Below are positions 16,624 through 24,695 of a stretch of 42,572 nt of DNA, in pieces (within the stretch, counting starts at the first letter, position 1; each line of letters opens with the position of its first letter). Origin of the DNA: Streptomyces sp. SM11. Lineage in GTDB: Bacteria > Actinomycetota > Actinomycetes > Streptomycetales > Streptomycetaceae. The stretch spans positions 24,846 to 67,417 of the forward strand of contig NZ_NEUE01000158.1 of NCBI RefSeq assembly GCF_002910905.1. Reading direction: 5' to 3'. Below the pieces are notes generated by a model that was not told the origin of the DNA, made no database searches, and saw nothing but the letters and a program-made list of their open reading frames with translations. A program made the position numbers and the translations under genes.

Positions 16624-16948
16624 ACCCGGCCGGATCGCGCTGCCGACCGAGCCGGGTGCGGGCGGAGCGGTCCCACCGGCCCACACCGACCGCTACGGCC
16701 GACGCCGGCACGGAATCCGCCGCACGTTTTCGAGGAACGCCCGAATCCGTGATGACCACCGCCGCGGCACCGACGGAGGTCAGCCCTGCCATCGCGGCGA
16801 GCCAGGCACGGCCCGGGCATCCGAGCACCCTACGAGCGCTGCGGCGGGCTGTCTCCGATCGCGGCTCCATCGTCGGCAAGTGCAACGACGGCGTCGGCCA
16901 TCGCGCCCTGGTGCACGGGGAGACGGCCAAGGGCGCTATTTTGCTCGG
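16624..16948. other. Intergenic region with a promoter for a leaderless gene
   Basis: No credible gene is seen in 325 bp. TATTTT at 16937-16942 is the most AT-rich hexamer here and lies 7 bp before the ATG at 16949. This is the spacing expected for a -10 box of a leaderless transcript. A matching -35 is not obvious. Confidence 0.4.
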
Positions 16949-17389
16949 ATGAGCCTTCTCAATGATGTGGCCGAGCGCGATGGCTGGCGATGCTGGGTAT
17001 GCGACGAACCGGTCGACCCCGACAAGTCAGTGAACGACCTGCAGGGGCCCAGTGTCGACAGCCGGACCGCCGACCGGAAGGCCAAGGTCGCCGAGCGGCT
17101 CGCGCACCGCGGATGCAACTCCCGCAAGGGCGCGGTCAAGGTGCTCATCGCCTGGCCGGACCGCCCGTACGTGGCCGAACCCGCGCCGCTGATCGCTGTT
17201 GCCTCCCGGCTGGAGCGCAAGGGGGGCCGCGAGATGGTGGGCCGTTGTCCGACCAGGCAGGACGCGCAGGAAGCGGCGGATTGGCTGGTGGACCGGTTCT
17301 CCCGACTGGTACCGGGGCTGCCGGTGACCGCCGACATCGAACCGGGCGGCGGCCAGTTCCTCGTCATCCTTGCCGCCGGCCGCCGCTGA
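16949..17389 (+). CDS. Conserved hypothetical protein with HNH-like zinc motif (146 aa)
   Basis: The N-terminal part looks like an HNH/treble-clef domain: CWVC (Cys15, Cys18), GPSVDSRT, then LAHRGCNSRKG (His53, Cys56, Asn57). The usual catalytic His after the VD strand is replaced (VDS rather than VDH), so nuclease activity is doubtful. The C-terminal half (CPTRQDAQEAADWLVDRFSR) is specific to a family I recall as widespread in Streptomyces without assigned function. The ATG at 16949 lacks a ribosome-binding site but follows a -10-like TATTTT, suggesting leaderless translation. It stands alone, with no operon partner. Confidence 0.7.
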   Translation: MSLLNDVAERDGWRCWVCDEPVDPDKSVNDLQGPSVDSRTADRKAKVAERLAHRGCNSRKGAVKVLIAWPDRPYVAEPAPLIAVASRLERKGGREMVGRCPTRQDAQEAADWLVDRFSRLVPGLPVTADIEPGGGQFLVILAAGRR

Positions 17390-17694
17390 CCGGGAATCAC
17401 CGGGTCAGACTGGCGCAGGGCTGAACCCGTCGGTCCACATCGACCGGTACGCGTGCTGCTCCCCGCACACGCTTGGAATTCAACGGCGGGTTCTTCCCGT
17501 CCTCCTGCTCCCCACGCCGGTGGGGATGGTCCCCCGAGAGTTGCGTGTGCACTCCTGGGTCGCACCACGGCGGTTCTGGCGGAGCGGGACGCCCGCATCG
17601 CACTCCACGGCAAGGTCACACCCAGGCCGGACCAGCCCCGGAATCCCGCCGGGGACCGGTTCACCGGGGAAGAGCGCGCCGCCCGCCCGGGCGT
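17390..17694. other. Intergenic region containing the CRISPR relic
   Basis: No protein gene is seen. The stretch between the HNH-like gene and the ABC operon end holds the CRISPR-like units at 17456-17533. An imperfect hairpin-forming segment (GGGCTGAACCC, near 17418) may be a still more decayed repeat. Confidence 0.4.
17456..17533 (+). CRISPR. Relic of a type I-E CRISPR array: one full repeat and one half repeat
   Basis: Positions 17505-17533 form a 29-nt unit that begins CTGCTCCCC, has a CCCCAC/GTGGGG stem and ends GGGGATGGTCCC. This is the layout of Streptomyces type I-E repeats. Upstream, 17456-17472 is a 17-nt first half of the same repeat (CTGCTCCCCGCACACGC) with the last 12 nt missing. 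The gap between the two is exactly 32 nt, the normal I-E spacer length. No further repeat follows at the expected distance and no cas gene is in the window. Confidence 0.65.
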
Positions 17695-19212
17695 TCAATC
17701 CATGGCCGAGGTCTCCGTCAGCCGGATGCCGAAGGGGTGCCGCGGAGCGGTGAGCAGCTGCCGTGCCGGTGCCTCCTCGACAAGGACGCCCGCCTCCAGT
17801 ACGGCGATGCGGGTGGCCAGTGCGGCTGTGGTGAGGTCGTGGGTGATCAGCACCAGGGACAGGTCGCCCCGCTCGCGCACCAGCCCGGCGAGCGTGTCGA
17901 GAACGGACCGGCGGGTGACCGTGTCCAGGCCGGAGGTGATCTCGTCGCAGATCAGCACGCGCGGTCGGGCCAGCAGGGCGCGGGCCAGTGCGGCGCGCTG
18001 GAGTTCGCCGCCGGACAGGCGGCCCGGGCGACGGTGTACGAGGTCTTCGGCGAGGCCGAGGCCGACGAGCGTGGCCCGAGCTTCGGCCAGGGCGTCGGTC
18101 TCGGTCGTCCCTCGTAGCCGCACCGCCGTCCGGGCCACCTGATACAGCACCGGGCGGTGTTCGTCGAAGGACGCCCCGGCGTCCTGGAAGACGTACTGGA
18201 CTGCCGCGAGTTGTTGACGCGTGCGGTCCCTCAGGCTGCGCGGCACAGGAATGCCGTCGAGGTGGATCGCGCCGTCGTGATTCCGGTGCAGGCCGGCCAG
18301 GCAGCGGCCCAGGGTGGTCTTCCCGCTGCCCGAGCGGCCGACGACTGCGAGACATTGGCCTGCGTGGAGGGTGAGTTCGGGCAGGCGGAGCACCGCTGTT
18401 CGGCCGTGACGTGCCGCCAGCGGGCCGACGCGGAGGACCTCTGCGCCCTCGGAGGCCGGCTCGATACGGGCGGGCGAAGCCTCGGACGCCAGGAGTTCGG
18501 TTGTCCAGGGGTGCCGTGGTGCGAGCCACAGGCGTTCGGCCGGCGCGGACTCCACCACATGCCCGTCACGCATGACCAGAACCTCGTCGGCGAGTGCGCG
18601 CACGACGTCCAGGTCATGACTGAGCAGGACGACGCCGATGCCTTCCCGGGAGACGGCGGCGAGCTGGTCGACGATGCCCCGCTTGGTCAGCGCGTCCTGA
18701 CCGGTGGTCGGCTCGTCGGCCACCACCACCTTGGCGCCGAGCAGCAGCGCCTGCGCGAGGACGACGCGTTGCTGCTGGCCGCCCGACAGCTGGTGGGGAA
18801 AACGGCGCAGCATCGCCGCCGCGTCGGGGAGCTGGGCCAGCGCCAGGGCTCGCAGGACCCGCACGCGGACGGCGGTCCGGCGGTTTCGCCGCGGCAGGTG
18901 GCGTACCTGCGTGCGGGCGATGTCCCGCAGCAGGGCGCCGATGCGGCGCGCGGGATTGAGTACGGCGCCCGGGTGCTGCGGGACGTAGCCGACCAGGCCG
19001 TCCGGCACGCGTACGGCACCGCTCACGCGTGCCCCGGCCGGATACTCCCCGAGGAGCGCGAGACCTGTGGTCGTCTTGCCACTGCCGGACGCGCCGACGA
19101 GGGCGGTGATCCGGCCGGGGAGCACACGGAGGTTCACTCCGTCGACGATCGCCCGGTCGCCGACGAGCACCCGCAGGTTCTCGATCTCGGCGACCGCCTT
19201 CGCGGGGTTCAC
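17695..19212 (-). CDS. ABC transporter ATPase with two fused nucleotide-binding domains (505 aa)
   Basis: Energises the Opp/Dpp/Nik-type importer encoded just upstream in the operon. Domain 1 has Walker A GASGSGKTT, signature LSGGQQQR and Walker B VVVADEPTT. Domain 2 repeats the set: GRSGSGKTT, LSGGELQR, VLICDEIT. These correspond to the DppD- and DppF-type subunits fused into one chain. GTG at 19212 overlaps the upstream permease by 4 bp and has AGAGGAAAC as ribosome-binding site. The linker around residues 240-265 (HPWTTELLAS) is the usual end of a DppD domain. It is the last gene of the ten-gene operon. Confidence 0.92.
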   Translation of the reverse strand: MNPAKAVAEIENLRVLVGDRAIVDGVNLRVLPGRITALVGASGSGKTTTGLALLGEYPAGARVSGAVRVPDGLVGYVPQHPGAVLNPARRIGALLRDIARTQVRHLPRRNRRTAVRVRVLRALALAQLPDAAAMLRRFPHQLSGGQQQRVVLAQALLLGAKVVVADEPTTGQDALTKRGIVDQLAAVSREGIGVVLLSHDLDVVRALADEVLVMRDGHVVESAPAERLWLAPRHPWTTELLASEASPARIEPASEGAEVLRVGPLAARHGRTAVLRLPELTLHAGQCLAVVGRSGSGKTTLGRCLAGLHRNHDGAIHLDGIPVPRSLRDRTRQQLAAVQYVFQDAGASFDEHRPVLYQVARTAVRLRGTTETDALAEARATLVGLGLAEDLVHRRPGRLSGGELQRAALARALLARPRVLICDEITSGLDTVTRRSVLDTLAGLVRERGDLSLVLITHDLTTAALATRIAVLEAGVLVEEAPARQLLTAPRHPFGIRLTETSAMD

Positions 19213-19994
19213 GTCCGTTTCCTCTTCTTCAGTCCGGCATCGACGAGCAGGTTGGTCCCCATGGTGAGGGCGATGATGAGCAGGGCGGGCACGACCACGG
19301 CCCAGGGCTGGACGTACAGTCCGGTGCGGTTGCGGTCCACCATCACCGCCCAGTCGGCCGCGTCCGGCTCGACACCGACGCCGAGGAACGCCGCGGTGGC
19401 GACGAGGTACAGCACACCGGTCAGCCGTACGCCCGCGTCGGCGGCGAGCGTACGCGTGAGGGACCTGCCGACGTAGCCGACAGCCGTGCGCCACCACGTC
19501 TCCCCCTGCATGCGCAGTGCTTCGACCACCGGGCGCGACGCCGCCTCCGCCGCCGCGGCCCGTACGATCCTGGCGGCGTCGGGGATGTTGACGAGGGCCA
19601 CCAGCAGGGTGAGCCCGACGGTGCCCGGTGCGAAGACGGCGGCGGTGAGCAGGATCATCAGCAGGGACGGCACGGCGAGCAGGACGTCGAGGGGGCGCAT
19701 CAGCAGTTCTTCGAGCCAGGTCCGGTGGGTGAGGGCGCTGAGGAGCCCGACGGGGAACGCCACGAGGTAGGCCAGGGCGGTCGCGGCCAGCGCCACGAGT
19801 ACCACCGAGCGCCCTCCGAGCAGAACCTGGCGCCAGACGTCCCGGCCGACGAAGTCGGTGCCGAGCCAGTGCCCGTCGCCGAGAGTGAACGAGGCGGCGC
19901 GAGGCCCGGGCCCCCCTGCGAACATCGGTCCCAGGAGGGCCAGCGCGAGGGGGATCCCGACGACGACGGCGCCCAGTGCGTAACGGGACTTCAC
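19209..19994 (-). CDS. ABC transporter permease, DppC/NikC type (261 aa)
   Basis: A membrane subunit of the importer. The N-terminal helix is followed by LGTDFVGRDVWRQVLLGGR, typical for DppC/OppC proteins, then five or six hydrophobic segments. The cytoplasmic EAA-like loop is LVALVNIPDAARIVRAAAAEA. The GTG at 19994 has GGAGGTG upstream; it overlaps the preceding permease by 4 bp and the ATPase start by 4 bp. The C-terminus is basic (GLKKRKRT). It pairs with the DppB-type permease encoded upstream. Confidence 0.9.
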   Translation of the reverse strand: MKSRYALGAVVVGIPLALALLGPMFAGGPGPRAASFTLGDGHWLGTDFVGRDVWRQVLLGGRSVVLVALAATALAYLVAFPVGLLSALTHRTWLEELLMRPLDVLLAVPSLLMILLTAAVFAPGTVGLTLLVALVNIPDAARIVRAAAAEAASRPVVEALRMQGETWWRTAVGYVGRSLTRTLAADAGVRLTGVLYLVATAAFLGVGVEPDAADWAVMVDRNRTGLYVQPWAVVVPALLIIALTMGTNLLVDAGLKKRKRT

Positions 19995-20944
19995 GCGGCC
20001 ACCTCCGATCGGGGGGCGAGACGGCGCGCGACCAGGTCGGCACCGAGGTTGAGCACGACCGTGGCGACGCCGAAGACGACGGCGAGTCCCTGGACCACGG
20101 GCACGTCGCGTTCCGCGACGGCGTTCATCAGGACGGTGCCGAGCCCGGATATCACGTACAGCGCTTCCACGACGATGACTCCGCACAGCAGCCAGTCGAT
20201 GGTCCGGGCCAGTTGCTGGGTGGCGGGTGCCATGGCGTTGGGCAGGGCGTGCCCGTACCGGATACGGAAGCCGGGGACTCCGTATCGGCGGGCGTGTGCG
20301 GCGTACGGCGAGTCCAGCGCGTCGATCATGCCGGCCCGTACGAGGCGGGAGAGGGAACACACCGGGCGGGAGAGCAGGACGAGGACGGGCAGCACCAGGG
20401 CGGCCGGATGGGCGAGGAGGTCGGTGCCGTATCCGACGGCGGTCGGCGGGAGCCAGCCCAGGCGCAGCGCGAGAACGCTCACCAGCAGCACACCGAGGGC
20501 GAACTCGGGCACGGCGTACACGCCGAGCGTCACCGAGCTGACCAACCGGTCCACGGGTCCGCCCTCGTGGCGGGCGGCGAGGACCCCGAGGCCGACGCCG
20601 ATCGGGACCAGGAGCACGACCGTCAGGGCGGCGAGCAGCAGGGTCGGCCCGAAGCCGTCCGTGATGTACGTGCTGACGGGCCGCCCGGAGGCCAGGGAGG
20701 TGCCGAAGTCCCCGTACGGCAGCCCGGCGGCCCACTCTGCCAGGCGTTCGTGGGCGGGCCGGTCGAGGTCCATCGCCTCGCGGATGGCGGCGATGCGCTC
20801 CGGGTCCGGCTGGTCGCCGGCGAGGGCGACGGCCGCGTCGCCCGGCAGCGCCTCGGTGAGGGCGAAGACGAGCAGCACGACGGCCGCCGTCTGCGCCACA
20901 CCGAGCAGCAGTCGCCTGGCGATCCAGGTCCGTGGTCCGCTCAC
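19991..20944 (-). CDS. ABC transporter permease, DppB/NikB type (317 aa)
   Basis: The first permease of the importer. It has the DppB layout: a first helix (RRLLLGVAQTAAVVLLVFAL), an extracytoplasmic region with LPYGDFGTSLASGRPV, then several helices. The coupling loop is around RAGMIDALDSPYAAHARRYG. The GTG start at 20944 forms a 4-bp overlap with the binding-protein stop; an ATG at 20953 would also be in frame. All three importer genes downstream of the binding protein are tightly coupled in this way. Confidence 0.9.
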   Translation of the reverse strand: MSGPRTWIARRLLLGVAQTAAVVLLVFALTEALPGDAAVALAGDQPDPERIAAIREAMDLDRPAHERLAEWAAGLPYGDFGTSLASGRPVSTYITDGFGPTLLLAALTVVLLVPIGVGLGVLAARHEGGPVDRLVSSVTLGVYAVPEFALGVLLVSVLALRLGWLPPTAVGYGTDLLAHPAALVLPVLVLLSRPVCSLSRLVRAGMIDALDSPYAAHARRYGVPGFRIRYGHALPNAMAPATQQLARTIDWLLCGVIVVEALYVISGLGTVLMNAVAERDVPVVQGLAVVFGVATVVLNLGADLVARRLAPRSEVAA

Positions 20945-22563
20945 GCCAGCCATACCTTGTCGAACCGCGCCCAGTCGAGGGAGTTGGCCGGCGCCTTGGT
21001 CTCGACGCCCCGGACGCCCGGGGCCGTGCCGAGGATCCAGTCGGCGAAGCCCCAGATCAGGAAGCCGCCCTCGGAGTGCAGGCGGCGCTGCATGCGTTCG
21101 TAGACGGCGGTACGGGCGGTCTTGTCCCTGGTGGACTGCGCCTGCTGGTAGAGGGCGTCGAAGTCCTTGTGGTGCCACCCGGTGGCGTTGGTGGTGGAGC
21201 CGGTGAGCAGGCGCTGGGAGATGTGGGCCTCGATGGGCATGGCCCCTGAGCGGTAGGAGCAGATGGTGCCGGAGTCGAGGATGTCCTTCCAGTAGCTGTC
21301 CTTGCTGCCGGTCCTGACGTTGATGGTGACGCCCGCCCTGGCGGCCTGGTCGCGGAAGATGGTGGCGGCCTCAGTGAACCCGGCCGCGACGGGCGAGGTG
21401 TCGAGGGTGACTTCGAGGCCCTCGGCCCCGGCGTCCTTGAGCAGCGCCTTGGCCCGGTCGAGGTCCTGTTCGCGCTGGGGCAGGCTCGCGGCGTAGTACT
21501 CGTAGCCCTTGCCGAACAGGTCGTTGCCGACCTCTCCGGCACCGGACAGGGCGCCGTCCACCAGTTCCCCACGGTCGGCGATCAGGAAGAACGCCTCCCG
21601 TACCCGTCGGTCGTCGAAGGGCGGCCGGTCGGTCTTCATCGCGAACGACTGCATGGCGCTGTTGCGGAGCCGGATGATCTCGATCTGTCCCTTGCCCTCG
21701 TGGGCGCGGGCAGTGGCCGGGTTGAGTTCGTGCGCGTACTCGATCTGGCCGCCCAGAAGGGCGTTGACGCGGGCGGACTCCTCGTTGGCGACGACGAACT
21801 CCAGCTCGTCCAGGTAGGGGGCGCCGTCCCAGTGATCCTCGTTGCGCTTGTAGGCGGCGGACTTTCCCGGGGCGAAGGAGACGAAGCGGAAGGGGCCGCT
21901 GCCGACGGGACTCCGGTCGAAGTCCTGCTCGCCCTCCGGCACGATGTACGCGCCGAACGCGGCGAGCACGTTGGGGAATTCGGCGGTCGGACGCTTGAGG
22001 ACGAACTCGACGGTCCGGTCGTCCGGTGCTCGGCTGGTTTCGAGGTCGATGGGTTCCAGGGACGCCTTGGCGCGGAACGCCTTCTTCGGGTCGGTGATGC
22101 GCCGGTAGCTGTGGAGGACGTCCTGGGCGGTGACCGGCCTGCCGTCGTGGAAGCGGGCTTCGCGCAGCGTGACCTTCCAGCGGTCCAGGCCGGCGTTGGG
22201 CTCCCACGCGGTGGCCAGTCGCGGCAGGGCGGACAGGTCGGGGCCGTAGTCGGCGAGCTTGTCGAAGAGGGCCTTGGCGCGGGCCACGTCGGCGAAGAGG
22301 TTGGCGAGGTGCGGGTCGAGCGTCTCGCTCGCGCCGCCGCCGGCGAACGCGGCGCGCAGCCGTCCGCCGCGCCGGGGCTTGCCGCCTCCCCCGGCGTTGT
22401 CCGCGGTCGGCCCGGTGCCCGCGCAGCCGGCGAGGGCGAGGGCACCGAAGCCGACGCCGGCGGCGGCGGCGGCGAGAAAGCCCCGGCGGCGCAGGCCGGG
22501 GAAGCGTGGGTCGTTCACGGGGACCTCGTTCACGGAGGCTTCGTTCATGGCAGCTTCGTTCAT
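20941..22563 (-). CDS. Extracytoplasmic solute-binding lipoprotein, SBP_bac_5 family (540 aa)
   Basis: Captures the imported ligand (peptide, nickel or metal chelate in this family). A twin-arginine-like stretch RRRGFLAAAAAGVGFGALAL leads to the lipobox LAGC at about residue 47, so it is membrane-anchored. The body shows family hallmarks: SETLDPHLANLFADV, ARFHDGRPVTAQDVLHSYRR and SPVGSGPFRFVSF. Four in-frame start codons occur 15 nt apart in a repeat (MNEAAMNEASVNEVPVND). The first, at 22563, has AAGGAA 7 nt upstream and is chosen. In this operon the ligand is probably a metal complex of the product made by the upstream genes. Confidence 0.9.
   Translation of the reverse strand: MNEAAMNEASVNEVPVNDPRFPGLRRRGFLAAAAAGVGFGALALAGCAGTGPTADNAGGGGKPRRGGRLRAAFAGGGASETLDPHLANLFADVARAKALFDKLADYGPDLSALPRLATAWEPNAGLDRWKVTLREARFHDGRPVTAQDVLHSYRRITDPKKAFRAKASLEPIDLETSRAPDDRTVEFVLKRPTAEFPNVLAAFGAYIVPEGEQDFDRSPVGSGPFRFVSFAPGKSAAYKRNEDHWDGAPYLDELEFVVANEESARVNALLGGQIEYAHELNPATARAHEGKGQIEIIRLRNSAMQSFAMKTDRPPFDDRRVREAFFLIADRGELVDGALSGAGEVGNDLFGKGYEYYAASLPQREQDLDRAKALLKDAGAEGLEVTLDTSPVAAGFTEAATIFRDQAARAGVTINVRTGSKDSYWKDILDSGTICSYRSGAMPIEAHISQRLLTGSTTNATGWHHKDFDALYQQAQSTRDKTARTAVYERMQRRLHSEGGFLIWGFADWILGTAPGVRGVETKAPANSLDWARFDKVWLA
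22510..22563 (-). repeat. 15-bp tandem repeat carrying four possible start codons
   Basis: At the 5' end of the binding-protein gene a 15-nt unit (ATGAACGAAGCTGCC and variants) occurs three times plus a partial copy. Each begins with ATG or GTG in the same frame. Copy-number change would keep the frame and lengthen or shorten only the leader before the signal peptide. Confidence 0.7.
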
Positions 22564-22611
22564 AGCGGTGTTCCTTGCTGCGGCGCTCGGGCGGATGGAC
22601 GCGTGGGGTGT

Positions 22612-23415
22612 TCAGGGGCGGGAGGCGGGGGTGAGACGGGCGACCAGGTGCAGCCGGTCGCCGTCGGCCGTCCCGGTGGGCAGGTCACCCTCCTGCCAGG
22701 GCGGTTCGGTACGCGGGCCCGGCCCGTCGTGCAGGGCGAGCACCTCGAAGCCGTGGGCCGCGAGAACGTGGCGCAGCTCCTGGGGGAAGAGCAGGCGCCA
22801 CGCGGAGCGCTGCTCGGCAGGCGGAGAGCCGTCGTCGGCCGTCCACACCCGCGAGCGGCGCAGCAACTGGGCGGTTCTGTCCACGGACAGGGTGGTGGTG
22901 GAGCGGTAGGCGGTGCCCTGCCAGGTGAATCCGTTGACGGCCGGGGTGTCGAGGAGGTCCGTGCGGCCCAGGAAGAAGGAGCCGTTGCGCATTTCGGCGA
23001 CGAGCAGGCCGCCGGGTGCCAGTGACCGGCGGCAGGAGGTCAGGAAGCCGTCGAGCTGGTCGTTCGTGTGGCAGTACAGCAGGGCGCTGTCCAGGCACAC
23101 CACCGCGTCGAAGGCACGCTCCCCCGCGTCGAATCCGTGCAGGTCGGCCCGGATGTAGTGGGGGCCGGGGTACTGGACGCGGGCGTACGCCAGCATCGCG
23201 TCGGACAGGTCGGCGCCGGTGACCGTTCGGCCGGAGCGGTGCAGGTGGGCGGCGTCGCGGCCGGTGCCGCAGCCGATGTCCAGGACACGGAGGCCGGGGG
23301 CCCCGTACCGGCGGAGGCAGTCCTCGGTCCAGCGCCCGGCTGTTCGTCCGGGGTCGGGGAAGCGGGCCTCGTACAGCGCGGGGTTGTCGGTGAGGAGGTT
23401 CGTGGTGGCGGTCAT
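22612..23415 (-). CDS. SAM-dependent class I methyltransferase (267 aa)
   Basis: Motif I is VLDIGCGTGRDAAHL. It is followed by VTGADLSDAMLAYA, FDAVVCLDSALLYC (motif II) and LAPGGLLVAEMRNG (motif III), then a C-terminal substrate domain rich in beta strands. It resembles small-molecule N- or O-methyltransferases. The ATG at 23415 has AGGAG ten bases upstream; an ATG at 23433 overlaps the MFS stop by 4 bp but lacks a ribosome-binding site. Within the operon it lies between the exporter and the binding protein, so it may methylate the exported molecule. The acceptor atom is unknown. Confidence 0.82.
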   Translation of the reverse strand: MTATTNLLTDNPALYEARFPDPGRTAGRWTEDCLRRYGAPGLRVLDIGCGTGRDAAHLHRSGRTVTGADLSDAMLAYARVQYPGPHYIRADLHGFDAGERAFDAVVCLDSALLYCHTNDQLDGFLTSCRRSLAPGGLLVAEMRNGSFFLGRTDLLDTPAVNGFTWQGTAYRSTTTLSVDRTAQLLRRSRVWTADDGSPPAEQRSAWRLLFPQELRHVLAAHGFEVLALHDGPGPRTEPPWQEGDLPTGTADGDRLHLVARLTPASRP

Positions 23416-23429
23416 GGGTGGCGCGCTCC

Positions 23430-24695
23430 TCATGCTGACGCGGGTGCGGTTGTGGGTACGGGGCGGGTGGGAAGGACCCGGCGACGGTGCAGCCGGGCGA
23501 CGCCGGCGGCGGAGGTGAGGCCGACAGCCAGGCAGCACGCCCACGGCAGCCACGGCATCGCCGCGCGCTCGCCGGCGTCCATGGCCCAGCCGACGAGGGC
23601 GTTGCCGACGGCGGCCGCGATGCCGGAGACCACGTAGAAGAGGCCGAAGTAGGTGCCGGTGAGTTCGGACCGGCCGAAGCCGGGGATGAGTTCCATCACG
23701 AACGGCTGGGCCGTCATCACGCCCAGGTGGAGCAGTAGGGCACCGGCCAGGACGGGCAGGGCGCGCCAGGCTGTCTCCGCGAGGCCGTCGGGGGGCGTAC
23801 CGATTCCCGATACGGCCATCGGCGGTACGAACGAGAGGGTCATCAGCACGAGTCCGGCGCTGATCCAGCGCCCCCTGCTTCCCCGCCCCTTCAGTGCGCG
23901 GGTGATGCGCAGCTGAAGACCGAGGTGGGCGAGGGCGCCGACGAGGAAGACGAGTCCGGCCGCGCCTTCCCAGCCGGTCGCCCGCCGGGCCCCGTCGGGC
24001 AGCAGCAGGTACAGCTGGTTCTCCAGGGTGAACATGCCGACCATGGCCAGGGCGAAGGCGAGGAAGCCCCGGTTGCCGATCACCTCGCGCCAGTCGGCCA
24101 GGACGCTGTTCCCGGTCGGCGCGACGTGCCGGGCCGGGAGCACCAGGGCCTGGGCGACGGTGAGCACCGCGAAGATCCCGGCCGCGGTGAGTGCCGAGGC
24201 GCGGAAGTCGACCAGCAGCAGGGCGCTGCCGAGCAGCGGTCCGATCAGGGCGCCGGTGGTGGCGAAGACGTTGAACAGGGCGAACGCCTCCGCCCCGCGC
24301 TCCCCCGCCTCCAGGGTGAGATAGGCCCGTACGGCCGGGTTGAAGAGTGCCCCGGCCAGGCCGCTGAGCACCGAAGCGGCGAGGAGCACGGGCAGTTGGT
24401 CACCGAGCGCGAACAGTCCGAAGCCGACGGTGCGCAGGGCGCATCCGGTGATGATGACACCGCGCGCTCCGAGCCGGTCGGACGCCGTTCCGCCGATGAG
24501 GAACAGCCCTTGCTGGCTGAGGTTGCGCACGCCGAGCACGATGCCGACGACGGCCGCCGACATTCCGAGGTTCTCGCCCATGTGCAGGGCGAGGTACGGG
24601 ATCAGCAGGTAGAAACCGGTGTTGACGCCCAGTTGGTTGACCAGGAGGAGCCGTATCGCGAGCGGGAAGCCGCGTATCTCGTGCCACGTCTTCAT
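23430..24695 (-). CDS. MFS transporter, likely exporter (421 aa)
   Basis: A 12-helix major facilitator: the first helix region is LAIRLLLVNQLGVNTGFYLL. The loop 2-3 motif is GTASDRLGARGVIITGC (family G-x-x-D-R-x-G-R/A), and the second half has a matching repeat near RALKGRGSRGRW. The ATG at 24695 overlaps the epimerase stop by 4 bp. A single MFS pump inside an operon with biosynthetic enzymes and an ABC importer suggests export of the product before re-uptake of its metal complex, as CntE does for staphylopine. That role is inference. Confidence 0.87.
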   Translation of the reverse strand: MKTWHEIRGFPLAIRLLLVNQLGVNTGFYLLIPYLALHMGENLGMSAAVVGIVLGVRNLSQQGLFLIGGTASDRLGARGVIITGCALRTVGFGLFALGDQLPVLLAASVLSGLAGALFNPAVRAYLTLEAGERGAEAFALFNVFATTGALIGPLLGSALLLVDFRASALTAAGIFAVLTVAQALVLPARHVAPTGNSVLADWREVIGNRGFLAFALAMVGMFTLENQLYLLLPDGARRATGWEGAAGLVFLVGALAHLGLQLRITRALKGRGSRGRWISAGLVLMTLSFVPPMAVSGIGTPPDGLAETAWRALPVLAGALLLHLGVMTAQPFVMELIPGFGRSELTGTYFGLFYVVSGIAAAVGNALVGWAMDAGERAAMPWLPWACCLAVGLTSAAGVARLHRRRVLPTRPVPTTAPASA

